From: Hyunsoonleella jejuensis
Lineage (GTDB): Bacteria > Bacteroidota > Bacteroidia > Flavobacteriales > Flavobacteriaceae
Length of the DNA: 64,000 nt
Direction of reading: 5' to 3'
Assembly: GCF_900111025.1 (NCBI RefSeq)
Contig: NZ_FOFN01000005.1
Location: forward strand, 1 to 64,000
The notes beneath the pieces were generated by a model. It was given only the letters and a program-made list of their open reading frames with translations, was not told the DNA's origin and searched no databases. Positions 45,131-58,677 of the stretch are shown in pieces. The stretch's first letter is position 1, and every line of letters begins with the position of its first letter. The translations under genes and the position numbers were made by a program.

Positions 45131-46789
45131 TTAATAACACATTTCCAAAAGAACTAAACTGTATGGAGTATTTATAACAACCTTACCATTAACAATATTT
45201 CCATAAGTACCAGAATAAAAGTCATACACTTTTTCTTCTTCTGAAAAAAAATTGAGAATGTTTATAACCTTCTCTCCCTCGGGCAAATCCATTGCAACAA
45301 CAACAGTATCTTTGTAATCATCTTTTTCAAAAGTTCGCGAAAACACAAAAGGGGCTTTAGAAATCGTTTGATGGACACCAGCACCTACAGCAGGATGATT
45401 GGCACGAAACTGCCCCAATTTTTGCCAATGCCTTAATATATTTTGCGTTTTCTCTTCGTTTCTAACTGCCTCCCAATTCATAAAAGAGCGCAAGGTGGCA
45501 TCGCCTACAGTTCCTTCAACAACCAAAGAACGTGCCGACTCATCACCGTAATATACTTGGGAAGTCCCGGGGCATAATAATAATTTATTTGCTGTTTCAT
45601 AAGGTTTTTCCCTTGAAGGGTCAAAAGGCTGCCCGTCATCATGGGAACTTAAATAGTTTAAAACACTATAGCCTTTTAAATTAGACTTTAAAATATGGGA
45701 ATACTTTTCAAAGAACATCTCTGTTGGCATTTGTTTCGCATTCCATTTTGCCTCAAAATTGATTAATCCATCAAACGCATCATCAAAATAATTAACTTTT
45801 TTATCTCCAAAATCAAAAGCTTTTCCTGCAGAAATACCATAGTTATAGACCTCCCCAACCAAATAAAAGTCGTTATCATCTAGAGCTTTATCAGCATTTC
45901 CTTTTTTATATTCGGCAAAAGCATAATCGCATTCTTTTTTAAACTCTTGCCAAACATAGGGCTCTGTATGTTTAACGGTATCCACACGATAGCCGTCAAT
46001 CCCAAACTCTATGATATAATCCGTGAGCCATTTCATAATGTAAAACCTTGGCGCTCTTGGGTGGCCTGTTCTTTTAAAAAAAGCATCCAATTCGGCGATT
46101 TCTTGCTCGTATCTACCTTCTGCTTTCCATTTTTCAATCAATTGCGGTGGTAATTCTACCGTTTCATTACTTTCGGTTTTAATATCGGGAAGGTTTTTTA
46201 CCAAGGTACAGGTTACCGTATTCTCATAAGATTGATAATTACATTGTGGTTCGGTTCGCACCCATCCTTCCGGCCACAAAGGGTCTTTCTCGGTTACAGG
46301 TCCGGTATGATTAATTACAGCATCCAAAAGAATACGAATACCGTTTTTATGAGCCGTTTCAACCAATTCATGTAAATCTGCTTTTGTGCCAAAATTCGGG
46401 TCAATGGCTGTCCAATCTTTAGCCCAATAACCATGAAACCCGTAGGTTACTCCAGTGCCCTCGTCTGTCCCTCCGTGAATTTGCTCTACTATAGGTGTCA
46501 ACCAAATGGCATTAACACCCAAATTGGTAAAATAGCCTTCCTTTATTTTTTGTGTAACGCCTTTTATGTCGCCACCTTTAAAACCACGGAGTTTCGCCGT
46601 TTCCAAGCTTCTATCAAAATTGATGTCGTTTGATGTATCACCATTATTGAATCTATCAGTTAATAAAAAATATATATTCGCTCCTTCCCAAACAAAAGGC
46701 ATTTTGGGCTTTTCTAAATGTGTTTCCTTGTTATTCTCACAATTGAAAAGCACTAAAAAAGATAATAGTATTAATATATATCGTTTCAT
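45131..46789 (-). CDS. GH13 alpha-amylase lipoprotein
   Basis: The 552-residue glycoside hydrolase family 13 enzyme has a lipobox (FNC, Cys17), predicting lipid anchoring. The (beta/alpha)8 catalytic barrel starts at FLLTDRFNNGD. The catalytic residues by family are Asp270 (GIDGYRVD), Glu313 (LVGEVYNYG) and Asp384 (LSSHDDGQP); DAVINHTGP is conserved region I. A C-terminal beta domain follows. It would hydrolyse alpha-1,4-glucosidic bonds in starch or glycogen; the subfamily is unassigned, though the insert before residue 200 resembles MalS-type amylases. It is the last gene of the glucan operon, 4 bp after the preceding GH13 gene. Confidence 0.93.
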   Translation of the reverse strand: MKRYILILLSFLVLFNCENNKETHLEKPKMPFVWEGANIYFLLTDRFNNGDTSNDINFDRSLETAKLRGFKGGDIKGVTQKIKEGYFTNLGVNAIWLTPIVEQIHGGTDEGTGVTYGFHGYWAKDWTAIDPNFGTKADLHELVETAHKNGIRILLDAVINHTGPVTEKDPLWPEGWVRTEPQCNYQSYENTVTCTLVKNLPDIKTESNETVELPPQLIEKWKAEGRYEQEIAELDAFFKRTGHPRAPRFYIMKWLTDYIIEFGIDGYRVDTVKHTEPYVWQEFKKECDYAFAEYKKGNADKALDDNDFYLVGEVYNYGISAGKAFDFGDKKVNYFDDAFDGLINFEAKWNAKQMPTEMFFEKYSHILKSNLKGYSVLNYLSSHDDGQPFDPSREKPYETANKLLLCPGTSQVYYGDESARSLVVEGTVGDATLRSFMNWEAVRNEEKTQNILRHWQKLGQFRANHPAVGAGVHQTISKAPFVFSRTFEKDDYKDTVVVAMDLPEGEKVINILNFFSEEEKVYDFYSGTYGNIVNGKVVINTPYSLVLLEMCY

Positions 46790-46793
46790 AGAT

Positions 46794-48677
46794 TTACTTT
46801 AGTTTTAAGATGAAAGATTCTAAAGGCTTTAACTGTAATTTTATACTCCCAATTCCGTTTTCAACTTTTAAAGTAGATGCAAACGTTTTATATAATTGGT
46901 CTTCAACTTGATAATGCTGATTTGTTAGCTGCCAAATTTCTACAACCGCCTTCGGAAGTTTAAGGTGGAACCTATAACCATTTTCAGCATCAAAATTTGA
47001 AACAATGATTAATTTTTCGGTATTATCCCATCTTACAAAAGACATCAGTTTATCATTGTAGTATTCTGTGTTTTCTCTATTGTAAACATGGATATCATGA
47101 TACGCACCCATTAATGCACTACTATGTATTGTAAAATTTAGTAGGCGTTTATAAAAATCCCTTAAATTTTTTTCCTCATCTAATAATTGTCCACCATCAA
47201 ATTGTTTATTGTTAACCCATCGCTGGTGTGCAGGTACGCCTACATAATCAAAAATAGAGGTTCTGGTGGGCGACCCAAACCCAGCGTTTTCAGAACCATC
47301 CTCCCCTACTTCCTGTCCAAAATAAATCATCGTTGGCGCTGTTGTTGATGTTACCGAAACCACCATAGCTGGTTTTCCTTTTTCAGGATTTCCTGCAAAA
47401 TCTGGGCTTGCCAAACGTTGCTCGTCATGGTTTTCCAGAAAATGCAACATGTGATGCTCAATATCTTCTAACTCATTAAAAATTGGTGGAATATTGTCTG
47501 TACTTCCTTTTCCTTGGATTACTCTTTTAATGGTATCATATAGTTGCACCTTGTCATACAAATAATTCATTTTCCCTTTTTTAATATAATCTCTATAAAG
47601 GGCTGGATTATAAACCTCAGCTAATAGAAAAGCTTCAGGATTTTTCATTTTTATAGATGAATTCATAAAACTCCAAAATTCAACGGGCACCATTTCTGCC
47701 ATATCATAACGAAAACCATCCACTCCTTTTTCTAACCAATACATTGCAATATCCCTAAATTTTATCCAAGAATTAGGAAGGTCTTTATCATTCCAAAACT
47801 CGAAGTGTTTTTTATAATCTTCATTTTCAAAACCATTAGGTAATTCATCAAAATCCTTTTGTCCTTCTGGCGAAACGCCATAATTTACCTTAACAGTTTC
47901 GTACCAATCGTTCATATCAGGTTGTGATAATCTTGAACCATTGCCCGTCCATTTAGCTGGTTGTTCTGGAAAGTAATTATCTTCGAGTGGATGTTTTTCA
48001 TCCCTTAGAGGAGAATAGCCGTTTTTCCACTCTGGCACTTTAAAGGTTTCATTAGGGTTGTAATAGAAATTGTTATTCTTGGTGTAAACTATCGAAGTAT
48101 CATCACCCTCACCAAAATCCTTCACGCCCTCTGGCTTGGAAATACTTTTATAGTTTCGCGCTACATGATTTGGAATGATATCAATAATCACTTTCATTCC
48201 AACTTTATGTGTTCGCTTTACTAAAGCTTCAAATTCTTCCAATCTGTTTTCAACATTTACAGCTAAGTCAGGATTAACATTGTAATAATCCTTAACAGCG
48301 TAAGGTGAACCAGCACGCCCTTTTACAACATCAGGATCATCGTTTGAAATACCATATTTTGTATAGTCGTTAATCACTGCATGATGTGGCACACCCGTGT
48401 ACCAAATATGGCTTACACCCAAATGCTTAATTTCAGCTAATGCTTTTTCAGTAAAATCATTGAATTTACCAACACCGTTTTCTTCAATAGTACCCCAAGG
48501 TTTGTTGGTTGTATTCGTGTTCCCAAACAAGCGAGTAAACACTTGATATACTACTATTTTTGTTGTCGTTGTTGTCGTTGTTGTCGTGGTTATTTTGTGC
48601 ACCTTTACGCCTCCCTTTTCATTTTTGCAACTTAAAATAAAGAGCATTACAACTACTATGTATTTTGTGAGTTTCAT
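46794..48677 (-). CDS. GH13 alpha-amylase-family lipoprotein with poly-Thr linker
   Basis: The 627-residue GH13 protein has a lipobox (ILSC, Cys17). A run of ten Thr at residues 30-39, just after the lipid-anchored N-terminus, precedes the catalytic barrel (VVYQVFTRLFGN). Catalytic residues by family: Asp325 (GFRYDMAE), Glu354 (LLAEVYNP) and Asp418 (LENHDEQR). A short C-terminal beta domain ends the protein. It probably cleaves or rearranges alpha-1,4-glucans in the periplasm or at the surface. It lies 52 bp after the neopullulanase-type gene. Confidence 0.92.
   Translation of the reverse strand: MKLTKYIVVVMLFILSCKNEKGGVKVHKITTTTTTTTTTKIVVYQVFTRLFGNTNTTNKPWGTIEENGVGKFNDFTEKALAEIKHLGVSHIWYTGVPHHAVINDYTKYGISNDDPDVVKGRAGSPYAVKDYYNVNPDLAVNVENRLEEFEALVKRTHKVGMKVIIDIIPNHVARNYKSISKPEGVKDFGEGDDTSIVYTKNNNFYYNPNETFKVPEWKNGYSPLRDEKHPLEDNYFPEQPAKWTGNGSRLSQPDMNDWYETVKVNYGVSPEGQKDFDELPNGFENEDYKKHFEFWNDKDLPNSWIKFRDIAMYWLEKGVDGFRYDMAEMVPVEFWSFMNSSIKMKNPEAFLLAEVYNPALYRDYIKKGKMNYLYDKVQLYDTIKRVIQGKGSTDNIPPIFNELEDIEHHMLHFLENHDEQRLASPDFAGNPEKGKPAMVVSVTSTTAPTMIYFGQEVGEDGSENAGFGSPTRTSIFDYVGVPAHQRWVNNKQFDGGQLLDEEKNLRDFYKRLLNFTIHSSALMGAYHDIHVYNRENTEYYNDKLMSFVRWDNTEKLIIVSNFDAENGYRFHLKLPKAVVEIWQLTNQHYQVEDQLYKTFASTLKVENGIGSIKLQLKPLESFILKLK
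48561..48590 (-). repeat. microsatellite encoding a Thr10 tract
   Basis: The ten threonine codons are mostly a nine-base unit (acgacaaca) repeated, so the DNA and the peptide are both repetitive. Change in copy number would alter linker length without a frameshift. Confidence 0.9.
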
Positions 48678-48729
48678 TTGCTTAATAACATATAGAAAGG
48701 CGTTTACACTAAATGCAATTTTTGTTTTA

Positions 48730-50706
48730 TTAAAATATTGTAGAGAGTAGAATCGCTCCTTTTTCTTCTAAAACAAGCCGCTCTCCCCAAAGCACATTAA
48801 CATCTGTTAGAATATTTTTTAGCATCTTACCATTTAAACCAATTTCCTCAAACCTGTTTAAGTCAAGTTCAACAGTGGCTTCGTTCTTGTTCATTATAAA
48901 CACAACAGTTTCATCATCATGAATTCTAAACAGAACATAAATGCCGTTTTCTGGAGCAAAATGAACCGTTTTTCCTTCATGGATAGCAACACTTTGCTTT
49001 CGGTAATTTAATATGTTTTTAAGGTAAACCTGCATGTCCTTTTGCCCAGTGGTCAAGCCGTCTCCCGTGAATGCATTTATCATATCACCTTCCCAACCTC
49101 CTGGAAAATCACTTCTAATTAATCCATGATCTCCTGGTTTATCAAAATCGTGCATTAAAATTTCTGTACCGTAATAAATTTGTGGAATTCTAGGTACGGT
49201 TAAAACATAACCTAATGCCATTTTAGTATTTATAATATCTCCATGAAGTTGAGTAAAAATACGACTCATATCATGGTTATCAGGAAACACCATAATGTCT
49301 TTTGGTGTGGCATAATAAAAATCGTTTCCAAGAGCTTCATATAATTTAACAAGTCCTATATCCCATCCTTCCTCCTCATTAAACGCCTGAACAATGGCGC
49401 GTTGCATAGGGAAATCCATGGGCGATTTTAAATTAGATTTATAACCATCCCTATTATTGGCGCCATCTTGCCAATATCCAACTATTAATGGGTTATAACT
49501 CCATTCCTCCCCAACAATACTAAAATTAGGATACTCACACATAATTGCTCCTGCCCATTTACTCATAAAGTCCTTATCAGGATATGGGTAAGTATCTTGA
49601 CGGATACCTCCTAAATTTGCAGTTTCTATCCACCAAATACTGTTTTGAATGGTGTATTTGGCCATAAAGGGATTGCGTTGGTTTAAATCTGGCATTGCAG
49701 ATACAAACCAGCCAACGCTCATATTCTCCTTATCGATTTCTGAAGCGTATATATCCTGATTTACAGTACGCCTGTGATTGGTAGTGATGCTTTTATCACC
49801 ATGCCATTCCTCCCTATGTTTTGTGTAATTTTGTTGATGGTTTACCCAATCATGAAAAGGTAAATCTTTCATCCACCAATGCTCTAAACCACAATGATTT
49901 GCAACTTGGTCCATAATTAACTTCATACCTTTTTCTGATAATTTGGATGACAGCGCAAGGTAATCTTCCAAAGTACCGTAACGCGGATCTATCTCATAAT
50001 AATCCGTAATTGCATAACCATGGTAGGAGCTCTGTGGCATATCATTAGTTTGTAACGGACAAGGCCAAATGGCAGTAAAGCCTAAGTCTTCAATATAATC
50101 TAAATGATTTATAACACCCTGAATATCCCCGCCATGTCGCGCATAATCATCAGTTCTATCGATGGTTTTTTCTAGCATGGTTTCAACCACATCATTATTT
50201 GGGTCACCGTTTGCAAATCTATCTGGTGTAATTAGGTAAATAACATCACTACTATTAAAACCTACATAAGCTTCTGAAGGCTTCTCTCTGGATTTCAGCG
50301 CATAGGTTTGCACCAAATCATCTTGACCTTCCTTTTTAAAATAAATATTGAACTTACCAGGTTTTGTGGCTTCCGATATATTTAAATCAATAAACAGATA
50401 ATTAGGGCTATCGGCTTCATGAACCTTTTCTATAGAGACACCAGCATATGATATTTCAGGAGTCCATGCTGAAATATTAGGATGATGAATCAATAGCTGC
50501 AAGGATGCGTTTTTAAAACCCACCCACCAATTTAGCGGCTCAATTCTTTGAATATCATCTTTTTCAACTATTACCTTTGTTTCCTTAGCCTTATCCTCGG
50601 CCATATTGTTTTTCTTTTTACAAGCTAAATTTACAGCAAATACAAACACTAGTGTAATTAAAACTAAGTGTTTTATTTTTTTTTGATATCTTAAGTACTT
50701 GGTCAT
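48730..50706 (-). CDS. GH13 neopullulanase/cyclomaltodextrinase-type enzyme (SusA-like)
   Basis: The 658-residue lipoprotein has a lipobox at Cys29 (NLACKK). A cyclomaltodextrinase-type N-domain (about residues 50-150, starting with RIEPLNWWVGF) precedes a GH13 barrel with LMDQVANHCG, the nucleophile in LGGIRQDTYPYP, the acid in SIVGEEW and the third acid in FPDNHDMSRIF. A C-terminal beta domain follows (GKTVHFAPENGIYVLFRIHD). By homology it degrades pullulan, cyclodextrins and maltodextrins, as SusA does in Bacteroides. It is encoded 12 bp after the GH97 gene. Confidence 0.93.
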   Translation of the reverse strand: MTKYLRYQKKIKHLVLITLVFVFAVNLACKKKNNMAEDKAKETKVIVEKDDIQRIEPLNWWVGFKNASLQLLIHHPNISAWTPEISYAGVSIEKVHEADSPNYLFIDLNISEATKPGKFNIYFKKEGQDDLVQTYALKSREKPSEAYVGFNSSDVIYLITPDRFANGDPNNDVVETMLEKTIDRTDDYARHGGDIQGVINHLDYIEDLGFTAIWPCPLQTNDMPQSSYHGYAITDYYEIDPRYGTLEDYLALSSKLSEKGMKLIMDQVANHCGLEHWWMKDLPFHDWVNHQQNYTKHREEWHGDKSITTNHRRTVNQDIYASEIDKENMSVGWFVSAMPDLNQRNPFMAKYTIQNSIWWIETANLGGIRQDTYPYPDKDFMSKWAGAIMCEYPNFSIVGEEWSYNPLIVGYWQDGANNRDGYKSNLKSPMDFPMQRAIVQAFNEEEGWDIGLVKLYEALGNDFYYATPKDIMVFPDNHDMSRIFTQLHGDIINTKMALGYVLTVPRIPQIYYGTEILMHDFDKPGDHGLIRSDFPGGWEGDMINAFTGDGLTTGQKDMQVYLKNILNYRKQSVAIHEGKTVHFAPENGIYVLFRIHDDETVVFIMNKNEATVELDLNRFEEIGLNGKMLKNILTDVNVLWGERLVLEEKGAILLSTIF

Positions 50707-50718
50707 CTCAATTGATTT

Positions 50719-55162
<4,444 letters not shown>

Positions 55163-55166
<4 letters not shown>

Positions 55167-55837
55167 TTTTTACTTTTTGTTTTTTCTGAAATCACCTCTG
55201 TGAAGAAATTCGCTGGTATTTCAGTTAGGTTGTTAAAATTAAAATCGGCTGCACTTAGTGTATTTTTATCTCCAATACCAATGGAAATCATGTTCGCACA
55301 ATTTGCGGCCTCAATGCCTGCAATGGCATCTTCAAAAACGATGCATTGTTCGGGTTTGAGATTGAGTTTTTGCGCACCAATTAAAAATACTTCAGGATCT
55401 GGTTTTGCTTTAGAAACACTATTACCATCTACAATTCCTGCAAATCTATCCAGTAATTTTACCTGCTCTAAGATTAGAGGTGCATTTTTACTGGCCGAAC
55501 CTAATACATAGTGAATTCCTAATTCATCAAGTTTATCTAAAAGTTCACTTGCTCCAGGAAGAATTTCCTCTGGTCCCATTTTGTGGATATACTTGAGATA
55601 CTCTTCGTTTTTGCTAATCAAGAACTCTTGCTTTTTTTCTTCGGAAAGTTCCACGTTACCAATTTCTAGCAAGATTTCTAATGACCTTACGCGACTCACA
55701 CCCTTTAATAATTCATTGTGCGCTTCAGTAAACTCAAAACCTAAGTGATCAGCAAGATCTTTCCATGCTAAAAAATGATACTTAGCAGTGTCTACAATAA
55801 CACCGTCTAAATCGAATATGGCTCCTATTTTATTCAT
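55163..55837 (-). CDS. pgmB: beta-phosphoglucomutase
   Basis: The 224-residue HAD-superfamily enzyme converts beta-glucose-1-phosphate to glucose-6-phosphate. The nucleophile and acid are in FDLDGVIVDTAKYHFLAW (Asp9 and Asp11), and the lid contains the pgmB-type GVSRVRSLE loop near residue 46. Motif II is LGSASKN, with Lys in KAKPDPEVF and the acidic VFEDAIAGIEAA motif. It completes cytosolic maltose breakdown with the GH65 enzyme, whose gene overlaps its 3' end by four bases. The MFS transporter gene lies three bases upstream. Confidence 0.95.
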
Positions 55838-55840
55838 TTT

Positions 55841-57202
55841 TTACGATTGAATTACATCATCAACATCTTTAACCTTATACACTAAAGATGCTGCTATTAA
55901 AAAACTAATCCCACTCATTACTAAAGCGAATATGGCATGGTTATCATAAGCATATTTTACAAGCGGCCCACCAATTAAAGCATTAATGATTTGAGGAATT
56001 ACAATGAAAAAATTAAATATTCCCATGTACACTCCCATTTTCTTTGGGGAGATAGAACCTGCAAGAATAGCATAAGGCATAGCCAAAATACTTGCCCATG
56101 CAATCCCTACCCCAATCATGGAAATAATGAGCCAATTTTTATCTGGCATAATGTAGATGGACAACAGACCTAAACCACCAATTATCAAAGACACCGAATG
56201 TGTTTTTTTTCGTCCAATTTTCTTAGCAATATATGGCAATGCAAAGGCATAAAATGCTGAAACGAGATTATAGACTCCAAACAAAATCCCAACCCAATCG
56301 CCCGCATCTTGGTAAGATGCACTGCTGCTATCTGTAAAGGGTAACTTGTAAATATGCTGTGCAATTGCTGGTGTTGCAAAAACCCACATTCCAAAAAGTC
56401 CAAACCAAGAAAAGAATTGCACCCAACTTAATTGGCGCATCGTAGTTGGCATTTTTTTGAAATCCTCAAAAATATCCAATAAACTAGATTTTTCTTCTTC
56501 GTATACTATGGTAACACCATCTTCTTCGGCTTTTTTGGCTTCAAACTCCGCTAATTCTTCTGGCGAATATTCTTTTGTAGTAGAAACGGTAACCAAAATT
56601 GAAACAACTAAAACAACCGCTCCAATTATAAAAGAAAGAATTAAATTTAATGGCACAGCGCCTTCAGTAGTGGCATTAGATACTCCAAACCAATTGGCCA
56701 GAACATAAGGCAGCCATGAGCCAATTACAGCACCAATTCCAATTAACGCAGTTTGTACACTAAATCCTAGAGTACGTTGATCTGTTCTTAAATTATCTCC
56801 AACTAGAGCACGAAATGGCTCCATGGCAATATTGAAAGATGCATCCATTATCATGAGCATTCCTGCCCCCACCCAAAGTGCAGGTAAAAATGCAATGAAA
56901 ATATCAGCTTGAGGCATTAAAACTAATCCAATTGAGGCTAAAATTGCCCCGACTAAAAAGTAAGGTTTTCGTCGTCCTAAACGTGTCCATGTTTTATCGC
57001 TATAGTGCCCAATAACAGGTTGAACAATTAGCCCCATAAGTGGTGCTATTATCCAAAACCACGATAGTTCGTGAACATCTGCTCCAAAAATTTGAAGTAT
57101 TCTACTTGCGTTGGCATTTTGGAGCGCAAACCCCATTTGTATTCCCAGAAATCCAAAACTCATGTTCCAGATTTGCCAGAAACTTAATCTACGCTTTTCC
57201 AT
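55841..57202 (-). CDS. MFS sugar transporter (maltose/maltodextrin-type, SLC45-like)
   Basis: The 453-residue protein has twelve predicted membrane segments, with MSFGFLGIQMGFALQNANASR and GHYSDKTWTRLGRRKPYFL near the start, the latter containing an MFS loop 2-3 motif. A charged cytosolic loop lies between the halves, rich in Glu and Lys (EFEAKKAEEDGVTIVYEEE). It resembles bacterial SLC45-type sucrose/maltose symporters. As the first gene of the operon it probably imports maltose or short maltodextrins for the GH65 enzyme. Substrate is inferred from operon context. Confidence 0.9.
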   Translation of the reverse strand: MEKRRLSFWQIWNMSFGFLGIQMGFALQNANASRILQIFGADVHELSWFWIIAPLMGLIVQPVIGHYSDKTWTRLGRRKPYFLVGAILASIGLVLMPQADIFIAFLPALWVGAGMLMIMDASFNIAMEPFRALVGDNLRTDQRTLGFSVQTALIGIGAVIGSWLPYVLANWFGVSNATTEGAVPLNLILSFIIGAVVLVVSILVTVSTTKEYSPEELAEFEAKKAEEDGVTIVYEEEKSSLLDIFEDFKKMPTTMRQLSWVQFFSWFGLFGMWVFATPAIAQHIYKLPFTDSSSASYQDAGDWVGILFGVYNLVSAFYAFALPYIAKKIGRKKTHSVSLIIGGLGLLSIYIMPDKNWLIISMIGVGIAWASILAMPYAILAGSISPKKMGVYMGIFNFFIVIPQIINALIGGPLVKYAYDNHAIFALVMSGISFLIAASLVYKVKDVDDVIQS

Positions 57203-57228
57203 GAAATAGTATGTTACATTAATACTAC

Positions 57229-57251
57229 TTGATAAGCGCTATACTTATCAA
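57229..57251. promoter_or_regulatory. inverted repeat upstream of the MFS operon
   Basis: The arm ttgataag (57229-57236) is mirrored by cttatcaa (57244-57251) with a seven-base spacer. It lies 27 bp upstream of the MFS start codon and downstream of a TATCTTTG box (minus strand, 57294-57301). It may be an operator or a 5'-leader hairpin; it lacks a T-run and is not a terminator. Confidence 0.5.
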
Positions 57252-57293
57252 AACCTATTGTGAGAAGTGAAAATATAAGTCTTGATTTCTACT

Positions 57294-57301
57294 CAAAGAT
57301 A
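57294..57301 (-). promoter_or_regulatory. candidate -7 box of the MFS/glucan operon
   Basis: On the minus strand this reads TATCTTTG, matching TAnnTTTG. The leader to the MFS ATG would be about 90 nt and includes the inverted repeat at 57229. A clear -33 element was not found, so the assignment is tentative. Confidence 0.35.
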
Positions 57302-57356
57302 TAAAAGAATTTTAGTTTTCCTAATTACATGTGTTTAACAGGAAAGCATTACGAAA

Positions 57357-58430
57357 CTATTTAGTTGATTCCCTTTCAATGATTTCGGTCTCTATAACCA
57401 TCTTTATAAAATCACGATTTTGCTCATTATTTGTAAAGTATTGCTCGGTTTCTAATTCTTCAGCCTCTAACCTATCTATCAACAAATTAGCGGATTGCTC
57501 ACCCATTTTTTGTCCATGTTGGCTCACGGTTGTTAAACTGGGTGTAGCATGCTTAGAAAGCACACCATCTGTAAACCCAATTACCTGCATATCATCAGGA
57601 ATGCTTAACCCTAACTTCCTAGCTACTTTCATTGCCGTAACCGCATATAATTCGTTTACTGCAAATATGCCATCAATTTTTGGGTTGGACTTAAAAAAAT
57701 GTGCAATTTCAGTTTCTAAAACCTCTAAATGATTTTCTACATCCAAGCTGTCATCAATCTTTAAAATCATATGTGGATCGGCTTCAATACCGCTACTTTG
57801 CAAAGCATCAAGATAGCCCTGAGTTCTTAATCTTCCTACGCTTACATAATCCATCGTAGTAATTAAAGCAATATTTTTACATTCATTTGCTATCAACTTT
57901 TTAACAGCTTTAACAGCACCGTTGAAATCATCAACAATTACTTTGTCGCATTTTACTTCATCTACAACCCTATCAAACATCACTATGGGCATACCTTGAT
58001 TAATCGTAGCATTAAAATGATGATAATCTTGCTTGAGTAATGTTTCCTTTGAAATTGACAAAATAAACCCATCAATACTACCATTAGCAAGCATTTCCAT
58101 ATTTATTATCTCCTTAGTAAACGATTCGTTGGAAAGCCCCACAATAACATTATACCCCCTGCGATTGGCAACGCGCTCTATACCTCGAATTACCGTAGAA
58201 AAAAAATGATGTACTATTTCGGGAATTAAGATACCTATTGTCTTAGTTTTTCTGTTTTTTAAACTAAGTGCAATATTATTTGGTTTATAATTATAGAGTT
58301 TAGCGAATGCCTGAATCTTTTTAGTAGTATCCTCACTAATTTCCTTACTATTACTTAAGGCTTTAGAAACTGTTGATACAGAGACATCTAATTCTCTTGC
58401 TATTTGCTTTAATGTTATCTTTTTCTTCAT
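57357..58430 (-). CDS. LacI-family transcriptional regulator of the glucan locus
   Basis: The 357-residue protein has a LacI helix-turn-helix at its start (TLKQIARELDVSVSTVSKALS with the hinge ALSNSKEISEDTTKKI), followed by a periplasmic-binding-fold effector domain (TIGILIPEIVHHFFSTVIRGIE, DGFILSISK and IPDDMQVIGFTDG). It sits between the MFS-led operon and the divergent susCDE genes. A perfect operator-like palindrome lies 123 bp upstream of its start codon. It probably controls the whole locus in response to a malto-oligosaccharide or glucose derivative; it takes the place of the SusR-type regulator of Bacteroides. Confidence 0.95.
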   Translation of the reverse strand: MKKKITLKQIARELDVSVSTVSKALSNSKEISEDTTKKIQAFAKLYNYKPNNIALSLKNRKTKTIGILIPEIVHHFFSTVIRGIERVANRRGYNVIVGLSNESFTKEIINMEMLANGSIDGFILSISKETLLKQDYHHFNATINQGMPIVMFDRVVDEVKCDKVIVDDFNGAVKAVKKLIANECKNIALITTMDYVSVGRLRTQGYLDALQSSGIEADPHMILKIDDSLDVENHLEVLETEIAHFFKSNPKIDGIFAVNELYAVTAMKVARKLGLSIPDDMQVIGFTDGVLSKHATPSLTTVSQHGQKMGEQSANLLIDRLEAEELETEQYFTNNEQNRDFIKMVIETEIIERESTK

Positions 58431-58552
58431 GCTAATTTGTATGCTCTAAAATAAGCAATATTACCTTTATTTCTTAAACAAAAGGAAAAATTATCATTTG
58501 CAAAATATGTGATTTTCTCATTTTAATGCGATAAAATTAAAAAGTTGTCAAC

Positions 58553-58568
58553 ACGAAAACGTTTTCGT
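58553..58568. promoter_or_regulatory. putative LacI-family operator (acgaaaacgttttcgt)
   Basis: A perfect 16-bp palindrome with the central CG typical of LacI-family sites lies in the divergent region between the lacI-type gene and susC, about 45 bp upstream of the susC -7 box. A site here could act on both promoters. No second copy was noticed elsewhere in the window. Confidence 0.75.
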
Positions 58569-58613
58569 TAAATATTTCGTAATTTAAAATTCCATCTTAA
58601 CATTTTCTTTACA

Positions 58614-58621
58614 TAGTTTTG
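58614..58621 (+). promoter_or_regulatory. putative susC -7 box
   Basis: TAGTTTTG matches TAnnTTTG and lies 56 bp before the susC ATG at 58678. No clean TTTG was found at the -33 position, which would fit an activator-dependent promoter. Confidence 0.5.
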
Positions 58622-58677
58622 ACATGAGGAGTGAAAATATAAACTGACTAATTAGAACATTAAATTAACAAAACTGT

